The notes under the pieces: generated by a model
What the model saw: only the letters and a program-made list of their open reading frames with translations
Told to the model about the DNA's origin: nothing
Databases searched by the model: none
Shown here: positions 1 through 11,578 of the stretch, piece after piece
Layout of the letters: every line of letters begins with the position of its first letter
Position numbering within the stretch: position 1 is the stretch's first letter
DNA from: Neoechinorhynchus agilis
Lineage: Eukaryota; Acanthocephala
Reading direction: 5' to 3'
Assembly (NCBI GenBank): GCA_051530055.1
Contig: CM121342.1
Coordinates: 3,410,001 to 3,474,000 of the forward strand
Length of the DNA: 64,000 nucleotides
Program-made: the position numbers and the translations under genes

Positions 1-244
1 CCATTATAACGGCACTGCATGTCACTGATCGTAAACTCGACTTAGTGTACAAAGCCTATGCTTTTTCGAGGCAATAAAAAAAGTTAACGATATTTTACAG
101 GTCATTTCAGGTCAATGGTCTTTCATAGAAAATAACTTAAAGACCGCTTTTTCAGACACATCAGAATATTTCATAACGGAACACCAACGCTTGAAAGGGC
201 TTTTTCTACAATCGATCGACAGCATTTTATTAAAAATCAATAGA

Positions 245-345
245 GACTTCTTGTTCGAAGAATGAAATTATGGATGTGCAGTAAAAAGCTTTTTCCAAAA
301 ACAATACCTTGGAAATATTATTGCTACCATTAAAATTCGCATTCG
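245..345 (-). pseudogene. Degenerate C-terminal fragment related to the 1032-1847 protein
   Basis: Read on the minus strand, this stretch ends in IIFPRYCF, close to the IIFPGYCF terminus encoded at 1032-1060, and the flanking bases are also alike (an aaaagg/ctttttc run, then aaatattatt..taccatt). Similarity fades upstream and frames shift, so I read it as a broken paralogue tail. No complete gene is visible here, and the rest of 1-360 holds nothing else I can support. Confidence 0.35.
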
Positions 346-530
346 ATGCCCTACCGTATTGAATGGAAGCTTTGAGCATAACAAAGAAACGGAACGAAGT
401 ACCTTTGGGTCCTCTTAAACACCTGAGTCATGATAAAATAAATGAATTCGGTTTATTGATTTCGGAGTTGATTACGAGTTTGGTCGGGTTGAAAAAGTTG
501 GTGATTATCGTTTGTAGGAGAATTTGTAAG

Positions 531-720
531 GTAGAGTCTTTCCTTCGGTTCATTTCGATATCCGTGAGAACATTTGGCAGTATGGAAAATGGAGTGGAGG
601 AAGAGGGATCTGCGAGGTTGAGGGAGGATTAAAAGAATTGCGATTTCGAGGGTTTTGCTCGTTAGGGGAATAAAATGAGGTAAAAATTATGGTGTTGAAA
701 TTTAGGAGCGTTTATATTGT
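531..720. repeat. Dispersed repeat R1, copy 1
   Basis: Bases 531-680 match 3188-3340 with few differences (shared landmarks: gtagagtctttccttcgg, ggcagtatggaaaatggag, gttaggggaataaa). The tail 653-720 matches 3609-3670 as well. An open frame over this copy (363-632) is not kept in the second copy, so I treat the element as non-coding. Confidence 0.7.
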
Positions 721-1031
721 CTGTTGAAAATCTTACAAGGGTATTATTCGGTGAACGCAAGCGAACTTGAATTTAAGAAAAATCATTTGTAAACAAGCAT
801 CGTCGAGTCCTTATTTATTGGCAATACTTAAAGTAAGGTCAAGTAATTTAAAAATTAAATTTTATTAGAACCGTTAGAAAATCTTGTGTCCCCTTATCAC
901 ATATATTGCAATTATTTCATTTTTTGTAAGTCGGGTCAGCCAGGAAAATTGTCAGCCGTGAAAATGGCTACACATAGATATTTAATTTTATATTTGAGCA
1001 CTGATTTTGATCAAGCAATAAAAAGGTTTTT

Positions 1032-1847
1032 CTAGAAACAATATCCGGGAAATATTATTCCTACCATTACTGATCTACGGCACATTCCGTAACACTTGTC
1101 ATCCAATGAATAACTCAACTCGTTTGTAATATAGAAATTATAGCCTTTTGAAGCCTTCGTAAATCCCTTGGTCATGGCCGTGTTATTCCGTGAAGTTCCT
1201 ACTGCTACATTTTCGCTAATAATGCTGCTTTCTATCAATACATTTTGGTAAGGGAGAGTTTTATTTCCCAATTTTCGTATACTATCCAGAAAATCTTGGA
1301 TATTAACTTTTCCACCAGTTTGCTGTTCATTCATTGATCGAATATCAGCGATAATTGTTTTCGGCCTAGGCAAAAACGAAATGTGGAACTCCTGAAAGTT
1401 GACTTGGAAATAGATCGCTACTTCTGTATTCAATCTGCTTAAACTTCTATTCTTAGTCGTTTTCGTTACATAGTCAAAAATTAGCTTCGGTCTCCGAAAA
1501 ACTGTTAGCGCATTTTGATTGGATCGTCGAGGTACCCCTTCAAATTTGATTCCGTTAGCGAAATTTAATAAATAAAATACAAGACATCGCTTTCGATATT
1601 CGTCCAGACATGCGAGAATATAAGATTTATCTTTAGCTAAAACATTTTCTTTTATTTTTTCGGTGCCCTCTGAAGCGTCCGCTCGGACACTGTACTCGTC
1701 ATTGGGCTTTGGCCTGAGGCCGCAACTTACTGTAAATTGTTTCGAGATAGAAGTGAAGTTAGAAAGCTGTTTTTCGCAGTGAGAGTTCGTTAGCGAAAAT
1801 CGATGCAACAAAAAAATTGCACTCCGAACAATGATCAAAATAATCAA
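1032..1847 (-). CDS. Unrecognised protein, possibly secreted (5' end unresolved)
   Basis: An open frame of about 270 codons. It begins with a hydrophobic stretch (ILIIVRSAIFLL) followed by polar sequence with Cys pairs, ending CYGMCRRSVMVGIIFPGYCF. There is no in-frame ATG at the front: the frame stays open upstream to about 1935 without one, and the first internal Met lies past the middle. The true start is therefore probably in an unseen exon, or the copy is damaged. A degenerate relative of its 3' end lies at 245-345, so this may be a small family. I recognise no domain. The C-terminal half (IRSMNEQQ.., IQDFLDSIRKLG) looks like ordinary folded protein. Confidence 0.45.
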   Translation of the reverse strand: MIILIIVRSAIFLLHRFSLTNSHCEKQLSNFTSISKQFTVSCGLRPKPNDEYSVRADASEGTEKIKENVLAKDKSYILACLDEYRKRCLVFYLLNFANGIKFEGVPRRSNQNALTVFRRPKLIFDYVTKTTKNRSLSRLNTEVAIYFQVNFQEFHISFLPRPKTIIADIRSMNEQQTGGKVNIQDFLDSIRKLGNKTLPYQNVLIESSIISENVAVGTSRNNTAMTKGFTKASKGYNFYITNELSYSLDDKCYGMCRRSVMVGIIFPGYCF

Positions 1848-2523
1848 GATTCCATTGATCCGTGGCCTCCGGATGACCGTGGAGGGGGAAAGATGGATGT
1901 TAATTATAAGGTCAGCGATGGGGAAACGTCATGGAGGAGGTGGTTTTAGAGAAATAAGGAAAAGAATTTGTTATCAATTTCAGTCGGTCCTGAAACCGAG
2001 ATCGTCAGAGTCGAATATTCCGACGGATTCAGTCGATGATTTTATCAATTCAAGTATAAGAAACCTCAAAAGCGACCGACGGAATTGAGATAATCGGAGG
2101 TGAACATTGTCTCTATCGACTGAGAAAAAGATTAATAATCTAACCGATGGATACGACTAAAGAATTTAAGTGAACAAAAAGTTTTTAAAAACTTTCACAT
2201 CTCCGCCTTGGATAACTTAGCTGCCGTCTTTTTTTGTAATGGTCGAAAGGACGAATTCAGCGTTTCTCTGAGATCAGTTTTTTGCGTATAACATTAATCC
2301 GCAATCGTGGAATACGCAACGCAAACAATTACGTCACTTCGAAAGCATCCATAGGCGAGGGAGGGGCGATAATCTCGTTTTTGTGTTCGAGATTTCATCT
2401 GCGACCTAGAAATTTGCTTCTGTTTTCGCTTAATAGTCCACAAATTCGATGCCAAGAAACGTTTACGCTTTAAATAAGCGATTATCGTTTTCTTTTCATG
2501 ATATTCAATAATCGTTGATATAG

Positions 2524-3164
2524 AAGACGATGTTCAATTGATTCATTTAGTCAAAGATGAGCTTATTGATGGATTTACGGGAAAAACGATGTTTACAAAT
2601 ATTCATCGAAAGGTAGACAATTTTTATTTAAGCGCAAATTAATTCTCTTTCGTTTTAAAGAAAGGTCTTAAATTTTCGGCTGAATCAATGGGATGCAGAT
2701 TTCTTAAAGTGATTCTCCATCGCCTTCACAGATACCAAATATTCGTCAAAGGTTTTTCTTCCTTTTGAAAAAATCGTTGACTAACAGATCAATCGATTTT
2801 GTCGGTTATTGTAAATCACGCAGCTTTCAAAAGGTCAATTCTGAAAGGATTTCATGTTTGCGAATTCGATGAAAAAGACGAAGTGAAAATCGAAGAGTTT
2901 ATGGATTTTCCTGGTAAGGAGAATCAGGGCGATTCAATTTCTGAGGTCCTCAAAACCAATAAACATGACGCAGCGACTCAGACGTTTGGGCAACGACCAT
3001 TTAGATTTAAATCTCCTTTGGAGTTAATCAAAAACATTCATGTGAATTATAGAGATTTGAGAAAATTGGATGAGAACGTTTTAGATGCAGCGGACAGGCG
3101 ACTGTACGCCATGGTAATGGCGCAGCAGACAAACCAACATGGAATCTATTTTTCTCAAGAATAA
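2524..3164 (+). CDS. Unrecognised conserved-looking protein, at least three exons
   Basis: Three exons join in frame: 2524-2612, 2661-2751 and 2788-3164. The introns are 48 and 36 bases, GT-AG, with a good branch/acceptor (gactaacag) before the last exon. The joined frame reads ..DDVQLIHLVKDELIDG.., then KKGLKFSAESMGC.., then SILSVIVNHAAFKRS... and ends at TAA 3162-3164. The last exon is rich in charged residues (FDEKDEVKIEEFMDF; LELIKNIHVNYRDLRKLDE). No signal peptide, membrane segment or known motif is seen. The first exon starts after tatag at 2523 in phase 1, so at least one upstream exon with the start codon is missing from this model. Function unknown. Confidence 0.6.
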
Positions 3165-3187
3165 ATTGTGTAAACGTTTTCTTTATG

Positions 3188-3670
3188 GTAGAGTCTTTCC
3201 TTCGGTTCATTTCGATATCCGTGAGAAGATTTGGCAGTATGGAAAATGGAGTGGAGGAAGATGGATCTGCGAGATTGAGGGAGGATGAAAAGAATTGCGA
3301 TTTTGAGTATTTTACACGTTAGGGGAATAAATTATGTAAATGCTTTTTTTGGCGTAAGATAGCCGTTAAATTTTATCCAAGGTTGCTTTCGAGTGGTTTT
3401 CAATTTTTATTAATTGCGAATTTTTACCGCCAGAATTTAAAAGGATATCTCATGGAAAAATTCCCGCGCTGGAACCCAACAAATTCAGGGAGGGTTAATA
3501 TACTTATTAGTCGAAGTAAAAGACCGAAAATATTTTATGAAGTTGGGTTTCTTGTCTTTATGACTTGGTCTCTAAAACGAACGATGATTTTAGCAACTAA
3601 AAATCGGTCGTGCTCGTGAGGGGAATAAAATTAGGTAAAAATTATGGTTGTGAAATTTGGTAGCGTTTTT
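3188..3670. repeat. Dispersed repeat R1, copy 2, interrupted
   Basis: Bases 3188-3340 repeat 531-680. The continuation seen at 653-720 reappears at 3609-3670 after about 270 unrelated bases, so this copy looks split by an insertion or has lost order. The frame at 3383-3619 over the intervening bases has no supporting features. Confidence 0.6.
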
Positions 3671-3916
3671 ATTGTTTTTTTAGCGCAAAAAATAGAACAG
3701 AAAAAGATCAATAAAAAGGCAGTCAAATAATCGATCAATAGAACATCAGGAGAAAGTACACATGAAGAGGATATGGTGTAAATATTAAAAATATTTGTTA
3801 TGAACATAATCCCCTGGTTAAGGATTCATTTTATCCTTATAATAAATCAATCTTTAGACTTCTTTACGATTGCATCAAAATCCGTTAAAAAAACACGAAA
3901 CATACTTTTTTGAAGC

Positions 3917-4156
3917 CTATGCAAAATCACGCTGTTGACTCCTGACTAATCCATACAAGGCCACCTTCATCCCAATCATAATAAGTGCAGTTGAAGTCGT
4001 CAAATTTACAGCAAATGTCATTTCTTCACTCATTGAATTATAGCAACCGGAGCTGTGAGTACATAAGTGACTGAGCCGTCGTAGAAAAGAAGAATCGAAT
4101 TCGTGTCTAGAATATACGTCGCAACATTTATAAGAGCGCTCGATTGCCATGAACAT
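3917..4156 (-). CDS. Possible small single-TM protein
   Basis: Open frame of 79 codons with two early ATGs (MFMAIERS). It has a Cys/Ser-rich middle and a hydrophobic stretch near the C terminus (FAVNLTTSTALIMIGMKVALYGLV) followed by a basic tail. The layout is that of a small single-pass membrane protein, but there is no homology I recognise and no visible promoter. It could be a chance frame. Confidence 0.3.
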   Translation of the reverse strand: MFMAIERSYKCCDVYSRHEFDSSFLRRLSHLCTHSSGCYNSMSEEMTFAVNLTTSTALIMIGMKVALYGLVRSQQRDFA

Positions 4157-4159
4157 TTC

Positions 4160-4911
4160 AAGATCCGGTTGATGGTTGAATGAGAACAGCCTTAAGTCAC
4201 CGTGCCGAATCTGACTGATTAAAACCCAATTAAACTTGAGTTATTTTGTGTTTAGACGGGTTTTGCGTTTATTTAGTGTTGCGATTAAATCAGAATAAAC
4301 AATTAAAAGTTTTGCGCTATTGTGTACAAAAAAATGGAATTAAATAAAACTAAATCTTTATAAATTCCATCAGGCGTAAATCTAGGATCGAATGAAGTTT
4401 AAACAAGAGGTATTTTTCCATTCCGATTTCTTTTAAAATTGAAATATGCCTACAATTGTTGGCCTAAAATAATGATAGTCGATTTAGTATTAAAAACGTG
4501 AAAGCGCAATGGGTTTAATTGTAGATATTTCGATTTATTTTTAGTACCATTTTTTTGCTGTTTCCAGGACTTATTTAAAGTTAGAAATGTTTTTCCTTCC
4601 ATTTTAGTTGTAACTACCAAGAAAATATTTAGGTATGAAATATTTTACTTCTATTTGTGGATACTCGAAGTTTTGTTAAGAAGTCAGAGCAATCAAGACC
4701 GCTTAATTTGTACTTTATATTCTCTTCATTAGGTGTTAGAACAACATCTCAAAGTTTTTTTTAGAAAAAAATAGCTAGTCAACTTTATGTACACGATTTA
4801 ATATTTCAAACGGTTCAGAATATCGAGTAGATTTGTAGTGAAGAGCAAGAACGAAATATCGGCAACGCTCAAAAAAAGCCTGACGTTATTAAATCATACG
4901 ATTTGTAGGCT
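4160..4911. other. Intergenic, nothing recognised
   Basis: AT-rich sequence with no long frame, RNA gene or clear repeat visible on either strand. Confidence 0.5.
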
Positions 4912-5887
4912 TTAAAATAGTGTAGCAAAAGAGTTCCCTAGTCGACCCAATTCACCAGATTCGGCAATTTTAAGAAGACTATCAAGAATTGCTTTCTTAA
5001 GCCACGGTCTGACTATTTGGATAACGCCAACGACAGATAGGTCAAGCATGAGAGTGATTATACAAGACAATTGATAATTCTTCATAAATGTCCAGCCTGG
5101 TTTTAAACATGCGGCCGTTGCACATATGGACGAGAACATGGTTGCTATGGTAACCAAGTAATAGGCCACAAGAGTAATCCACTGAAACGCAACGTATCTT
5201 CGGCATAAAAGTCGGAATCCATGGTTCCAACTGCGGAATTCTCCATTACTTTGATTCCGCCTACTGTAAAAGAACGGCAAGAGGATCAATATGTAGGCAA
5301 GTGTAATTTGATATCCGGATATAAGGATGGTGCAACATCGGATGACTCTTTTGATTTTAGTTGCCAATCTTTTTGATTTCCAAAGATCGGCTTCCGTTTT
5401 GTTGATAGATTGATTTCGTTTAAGGTGCATTGCTCTGTCTTTGAAGACTACGAGCTCTTCATCTCACACCTATTTTATTCCAATTTAGTCACGTCTTTCC
5501 TGGTGTTTGGGGCGTTTGGAAGCACACATACACTCTAAATTTTTGTCGCCAACCGTGAGGGCAAAGAAAACACGGTCTGAGGCATATGATTAGTAGTGAA
5601 AAGTCGGCTTTCATGAAGATATACAACATCGTTTCCGAATCAATAACTTGGCATTTGTCTAAGAATGCGAAAAGTCCAATGTCTGAATCCAAATCTGACA
5701 CAAGAAACAGCATAACGGGCATTGCTCGGTTCCATTGTAATCTAAAAAGAAAAAGGTATTTTGCATAAGCTGATGTTAAAGAGATGATGGACGTTGAAGC
5801 CAAAATTAGAAACCGTACAGAGAAGCTCCAACAATCTTACCTCGAACGTTTAAACGTGCCAGAAATGTCAACTGCAAGATGATCCAT
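4912..5887 (-). CDS. Predicted multi-pass membrane protein, three exons
   Basis: Model: exon 1 5887-5841 (MDHLAVDISGTFKRS), exon 2 5741-5554 (starts LQWNRAMPVMLFLVSD), exon 3 5462-4912. The joins keep phase (AG|A; G|AT). The product is about 260 residues. Hydrophobic spans are visible around LLIICLRPCFLC, ILISGYQITLAYILILLPFF, FQWITLVAYYLVTIATMF and LSCIITLMLDLSVVGVIQIV. A basic loop (KSKRLATKIKRVIRCC) precedes the second span. A multi-pass transporter, channel or receptor is possible, but no family motif is clear. The second donor (G|GTTGGC) is the weakest part of the model. The exon 1 ATG is followed by no signal peptide. Confidence 0.5.
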
Positions 5888-6635
5888 ACGCAAGAGTGTC
5901 TTTAGTGTAGTCGTGAACATTTAGTGTGGCGATGTGGAATAATCAAAAAAATCATTCAGGCGGAATTAAACAGTAGTCGCTTTAATCAAGTCTTTTTTAA
6001 ACTGATTTGTTACGCTATTTAGTGAGAAAAAAACGCAAAATACTGATTAACGAATTTTACGGTAGATGTTTTTGTCTAAAAGTGCATTCAGTTGTCGCAA
6101 ATTTACATAATGGCGTTATATTGGGAGAGGGGAGGCGCATTAACAAGCCACGCCCGAGACCTTTTTTTGACAAAGTGCGATCGGTCAAACATCAATAATA
6201 ACTGATATTTTCTTACCTTTGCTAAAGAAATCCATACCGTTAAATTTGAGTCAACCCATTTAAAGCATCCACTTCTACCTATTTGGCAACTTAATAAATT
6301 TTTATTATACGGATACCATTAAAAGATTCAAAGCTGAATTCGTAATTTTCAAACACCAAATAAATAATCCTCCAAAAAAAGCAGTCTCAGCGAATCACAA
6401 TATTTAGTCGAAAAGTGTCCTCGGACCTTCAATATGAAAAATGGCATAAACTAACAGATTATTTCAATATAATTCTAAAAACGTACACCAAGTGGTTCGT
6501 TTTAATGTTGCAGGTATCCAGGAGATTGTGCCGAAAACAATCGGATTTAACCAAAATTCCTTTAATTTTTACACGCTATAAACATCCGAACAGTTCAATG
6601 TTCAAAAAATTTGAGTTTTCGATTATTGTTTAGGC

Positions 6636-6790
6636 GTTTTCACCTCGTAAATGGTTATTTACTAAAGACATTCTGCGAACTTCGTCGTTTTCATCATCAG
6701 TTTGTCAGTTGGTGTCGACTTCTAAACAATAATTCCAATCACATTTACCGGCACCTCCTCACATATCAACATTTGAGTTTTGAGCCCAAA
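6636..6790 (-). repeat. Family-2 dispersed element (hammerhead-like relic)
   Basis: Read on minus, it carries CTGATGATGAAAACGACG.. then a GCAGAATGTC stretch. Next comes a tail ending ..GGTGCCGG.. and GTCGATA-like bases reversed at the other edge (cacctcctcacatatcaac). The same layout occurs near 12.0, 25.4, 35.6 and 52.6 kb. The second half is inverted relative to other copies, so this one is rearranged. The GAAA of a hammerhead core has decayed to AGAA. Confidence 0.55.
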
Positions 6791-7224
6791 TATGGCATTC
6801 AGACTATTTTTAGCGTTTAAAACGATATTCGCCGATCAATTAAGACAAGACGTGGTGTTAATTAATAAGTTTTTTCTTTATAAGGATTTTTGTGATCGAG
6901 TTAAAAATCGAGAAACGGTCTTAATCTGATAAAAATGTAATAATTTAATAACAATATCGAATTCAAGAATTTGAATGCAAAACATCAACAGAATTTATTC
7001 TACCCAAAAGATTCCTGAATTTGTTTCACAAGAATGCATAAGATTGTTATTGCTCTAACGAAAATCAAACAAAACTAAAAGCCAAAAAACTTAAAACGTA
7101 CAGAAATGTTCACGTTAAAAACTGAAGGACCCTCTCCGCTCCATGAATGTAAAGAGCTTGTTGTCGCTTCCAGAAGAGTACAATACTTCGAGAAGTTCCT
7201 TGAAATAAGCTTCGTATAAATTTT

Positions 7225-7412
7225 TATTTGTCGATAGGAGAAAATAAATGAAATTAAGATTTTATTGGATATTCCGATCCCCTATCTCGGATCTTCTTCA
7301 GCGATTGTTTGCAAGTTTTTTCAGTTGCAAACAATCGCTGAAGAAGATCCGAGATAGGGGATCGAAACATCCAATAAAATCTTAATTTCATTTTTTCTCC
7401 TGTCGACAAATA
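7225..7412. repeat. Palindromic element with two hammerhead cores (family 1)
   Basis: An almost perfect inverted repeat (arms begin tttgtcgataggagaaaa and end ttctcctgtcgacaaa) around a short tttgcaag..cttgcaaa centre. Each arm, read outward, holds CTGAAGA, A, a GATCC/GGATC stem, then GAAA: plus strand 7338-7367, minus strand 7301-7272. In the left arm GAAA has mutated to GGAA. Related copies lie at 12748-12882, 47512-47692 and 47926-48081. No protein is encoded; this looks like a non-autonomous mobile unit. Confidence 0.8.
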
Positions 7413-8681
7413 ACAATGGGTGAACCTACGTTTCGAAGTCTTTATTAATATTTAAAAAACATATCCAAATTCATATCGAGAAAAAATCCATCGGAATGGT
7501 AAACTTTGACTTGTGTATGGCGAATATATTCGTCCGGTTAAAAATCAATTTATTATTAGGAAATATTTCGAACCGCATAGAAGAAACCTTGCTTCTTTAA
7601 TCATTTAAAAGGATTTTTGGTTATTGTTGCAATGATTTTTAACCGAAAGAGTATCTTCACCACAATTGTAAATATGCAAATTCGATTGAAGTTTTGATCG
7701 ATGAAATTCCCGTTTTTGAACATTATTCTTCCTTGCTCTTGTCGGCGTCCTTTTTGAAAAATGAGGAACTTCTCTAAAGACGATAGGTTAAACGTCCAAC
7801 ATTTCGACAAGGCACTTTTGGTCAGTTGTTAATGTTTACGTGTTTTTTTTGTCGCTGTGCCGTTGTATCTATCAATGCTTAGAGATCAATAAATCCCATT
7901 GGAAATTGAAAAACCGTCTTTTTTTATTGTATCAATATTTCCTCTATATGATATCTTAAATAGAACTGGTAGCTTCATCAATATATCATCAACTCATGGG
8001 TACTGTCGTTAGAATCGGGAGCAGTGGAATGTTCATCATATTTAGAATTTAAGTTTCCTATGCATGAACCATTTACGGCTTGGAATCCCTTTAAAATGAT
8101 TTGTAGAGCAGCATCCATATCCGAACGGTTAAAACTACCAAATTCCGGTTTGGATAAAAATAAACCAAGAAACTTTATTGTTATTATATATTTCCTTTCC
8201 ATGTAAATGTAGTCATGGTAATCGCAGCTACTCAGTGTTTTTAAATAATGTTATAAGTTTAAGAAATAACCTTATTTTTTTATTTACAGTTATATCTTAT
8301 TGTACGCCGTACTAAATAGTAGCTTTAAATGTGTGATTTCTGATTAAGTCCAGAGTAGATCGCGTGGCAAATAGGCTCCTCCTATTTACTAATAAAATCT
8401 TAGTACAATTATTAAATATTCTTTAGCATTTACAATGCTATCCTTAGATAGATAAGGAATACAAGTTAAATCCACGCTTTTGCATGATTTGAGGTTAAAT
8501 ATTTTCAAGCTCTTGATAGTTTCCCCCCCCCAATAAGTTCATTGCCGACTATGCATCCCTGAATTTGATTTAAATCTGGATTCTTTGTTCATTTAAATGG
8601 AATATCCACAGTGCTTGTATGTAAAGATTTATTTTTTAATCACTTCTCCGTCGTGGCACTTAAATCAATTTCAGAAAGCCA

Positions 8682-10005
8682 ATGAACGATATAGATCATA
8701 CGAGCGGACGAAAGCTGCGAGCAGTAACCCTGAATATCTGGGGAATACCAGTAATCAGTGCATTGCGATCCTTCAGACTCCAGGCTATCGATAAAGCACT
8801 GTCCGAGCTTTCCTGTGACATTGTTGCCCTTCAAGAAGTCTGGATGCTCAATGATTTTAAGTTTTTTAAAGAAAGTCTCAAAAAATGCGGTCTTCGATAT
8901 TCACATTATTTCCATAGCGGTCTTCTTGGAAGTGGATGCTGTCTATTTTCCAGATACAAAATCCTTCATAGTTATCAACACAAATTTACACTTAACGGTC
9001 TACCTCATAAGCTCCATCATGGTGACTTCTACGCTGGTAAAATGATAGGTTTCTGTGAGATTGAACTTGATTGCGGTCTATTCCTCAAATGTTATGTAAC
9101 TCATTTACATGCGAATTAGTTGACCATTCGGTTTTCTTTAATGGATCGATTTGATTTAAATCGTTTGATCATACACTCTAGCGATCACGGTGATACAAAG
9201 AACCATCGCGCTTATACTCTTCACAGGATTACACAAGCCTATGAGCTGGTTCAATTTGTACAGAATACAAGTTCAAACGAACCACTAATTTTAATGGGTG
9301 ATCTAAATTGTGATCCGTGCTCCATCGACTATAAAATCATTCGGGAAATGCTTAATTTAAAGAATCGGGATTTTTTTGAAATTAACATCTAAATCTCGAT
9401 TAATAAAGTGTGCATTTCAAAGCCGCATAGTAAGAAGTGGATTAAATAACGACGTAAACTGTTTTACCTGTGATGTTCCTTCAAACTGTTTTACATCAAA
9501 AAACGCTTCTCCTTCTCAAATAGACCATATCCTTTATAGAGGAACGGAGGAGATATTTTTGTCTTCAATTGAATGCTACACAACGATGGGAACCATTTCA
9601 AACGAAACCACAACTTACAGAGGAAAGCAATGTTGTTATTCTGATCATCAAGCAGTTTATGCAGTCCTCGCAGTCGAAAAAGGCAAATCCTCGTTGGAGA
9701 TTTGTCCGTCCTCTGAAAAGTTTTCTCTTCTATGTGATCTGAAACGCGTTTTCACTGCCGGTTTAGAAGATACCAGATCAAATCAGTGGTATTACATAAG
9801 AGCAGTTCTGATTCTGATGATCGTTTCCCGATTTGCTTATAAGGTTCAAGGAGTCGGAGTGCCGCTTTGTTTCTCGTTGACAGTAATCATCAGTTTCTTG
9901 TTGTGGCAAGCAACTTTCGGACAACAATACGAACGCATAGCTCTAACGAGTATGCTGGCAAGCATTGAGCATGAGTTGGAAATACCAACAGAACCAATTT
10001 CTTAA
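8682..10005 (+). CDS. SMPD2: Neutral sphingomyelinase (SMPD2 type), frame broken once
   Basis: Hydrolyses sphingomyelin to ceramide and phosphocholine at a cell membrane. Exon 1 is 8682-9118; a 63-bp intron (9119-9181) splits a Tyr codon in THLHANY; exon 2 starts at 9182. The DNase-I-like fold motifs are all present in order: TLNIWG near the N terminus, LQEVW (metal-binding Glu), THLHA, GDLNCDP, and the catalytic SDHQAV. Two hydrophobic spans close the protein (about 9800-9925), as in SMPD2. An acceptor (aatttcag, 8672) lies eight bases before the ATG, suggesting a 5'UTR intron or trans-splicing. After LNLKNRDFF the frame stops at 9392; the next frame (from about 9376) continues the homology. 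Removing one T from a T7 run (9371-9377) would rejoin them, and no GT donor is available there. The cause is either a homopolymer assembly error or a real lesion. Confidence 0.88.
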
Positions 10006-10177
10006 AGATAAACTCTCTGTCTCTCGATATTTGTATCAATCGTCACGATGAAATCATGAGAAAGTTTGTCATTCACCACATTTCCAAACCATGTAGCTAA
10101 GACGATTTTTTACTTAAATTCGGATGCAACAACGTCAATCGGCCTTTAACCAAAGTCCTTCAACTAAAATCAATAAT

Positions 10178-10363
10178 CCAGGTTATTGCGTCCCGAGTCC
10201 TCGGCTTTTGGCATAAGGCCACGGCGTAAAGCCGGCGAGACTTCATTTTGAGAATCCGGAGGCATTCGTACAAACTCTCTAAGTGATTCAATAACTTCTC
10301 TGATGTAAGAGTTCGGTGTGGCTTTATGCCAAAAAGTCGAGGAAGGGATCTAATAACCTGAAT
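10178..10363. repeat. Foldback element
   Basis: Long imperfect inverted repeat: tccaggttattgcg..tcctcggcttttggcataag on the left pairs with ctttatgccaaaaagtcgag..taataacctgaa on the right, with a spacer of about 95 bases. The 76-codon frame over it is a by-product. The remainder of 10006-11184 shows nothing I can support. Confidence 0.65.
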
Positions 10364-11184
10364 GAAAAATACCCGACTTGCCAGTAACACTTAAGAATTA
10401 AAAATCAGTAAGTTAATATCTCCAAGATATTTATCTAAATAAAATCTGTGTGATTATTAAAAAAACAATTACTCGTGATTAATTTTCAAATCAACAAGTT
10501 CTCTTTGGAGTTTGATGGCCGTTACAAAGTCGTCCCAGTGCATGAAAAGTAAAAGTGCCGTGATTTATGCTGTAAATCGTTTGGATCTATCAATTTTACA
10601 TATTGTGAAATAACTGATAAATATTGAAAATAATGAAATTTGCCACAGTATTCCTCGCGCAAGGACACCATTGTTAATCATCTGAATATGCTGGCATGAA
10701 AAAACCATGATTTTATCGATAAATTCGAAATCTGAGTGAGCGTTTAAGAATGTGATTTTCGTTGGTTATTCATAAAATTAATAATTTGCGTTCGGTTCGT
10801 AAAAATTTCATTAGATTATATATAAACATTCGGATTAAATGCAGTAACGGAAATCAATGTGGATTCAAAAATTAAAATGATTTTATCATGAGACAAATTA
10901 TCCTACAAAAATCATACGGTACAATCAAATTCACTAGTTTAGATTTGATCAAGTGTTAACAATGATAAAGTTTGCTGTAAAAAACGTCTTTGCAAGCGAA
11001 CTTTCCACTACGTCGATTATTTCCACTAATAAGAAAAACTGCCATGGTAAACCGATTTATTATTGCAATCACGAAATCACTTTTGATGCGTTTTATGAGT
11101 AAATTTGTGAATTGCTTGCCTCAACAACATTATGCCACTAAATTTATTGTACTAAAGCTTGTTCTAAGCGAAGTAGGACACAAT

Positions 11185-11538
11185 TCAATAGTGTCCATAA
11201 CCTCCGTATCCTCTAAATCCTCCATATCCTCCACAGCATCCACCGCCAAACGCCAATAGGAGTGGAAATAGCAGTAGGAATGGAATAAAAAACCACCGTT
11301 TCCCATCGACGACCTTTTTTGGTATACGTTCGTCCTCCATAATTTTCTTCAACATTTCAGCTGGAAGTTCTGTTTCCTCAATCCACTGAGGCTTTACTGC
11401 GACCCCGATTTGAGCAACGGATTTATCTGGCACCGTTGTATTGGTATCGTCGATGACAATTAAAGATTCGGGGATCTTCGGTTCGTCACAGAACGCGAAT
11501 GTAGCGAAGATGGCGACAAAGATTAAGATCAGTTGCAT
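11185..11538 (-). CDS. Small secreted Gly/Tyr-tailed protein
   Basis: A 117-residue product starting with a textbook signal peptide (MQLILIFVAIFATFAFC, cleavage about residue 17-18). It has an acidic middle, a KKVVDGKRW basic step, a second hydrophobic run (FFIPFLLLFPLLLAF) and a short tail rich in Gly and Tyr (GGCCGGYGGFRGYGGYGHY). GY-rich tails occur in small secreted cuticle and antimicrobial-type peptides of nematodes; that comparison is by composition only. The ATG follows a TATA box by about 40 bases, so this is likely a complete single-exon gene. A decayed copy of its promoter region lies at about 12150-12215. Confidence 0.75.
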   Translation of the reverse strand: MQLILIFVAIFATFAFCDEPKIPESLIVIDDTNTTVPDKSVAQIGVAVKPQWIEETELPAEMLKKIMEDERIPKKVVDGKRWFFIPFLLLFPLLLAFGGGCCGGYGGFRGYGGYGHY

Positions 11539-11578
11539 GGTGAGTGCTCAATACTCAGTTTCACAAGGATCGTGTCTC

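Larger units (their letters stand above)
5888..8681. other. Intergenic with two dispersed repeats
   Basis: Apart from the repeats listed at 6636-6790 and 7225-7412, I see only short, unsupported frames on both strands. One small minus frame at 7978-8202 starts with ATG but has no other support. Confidence 0.45.

Noticed and set aside
7978-8202. Minus frame of 74 codons with ATG
   Set aside because: No signal, homology or promoter; length is within chance for this region.
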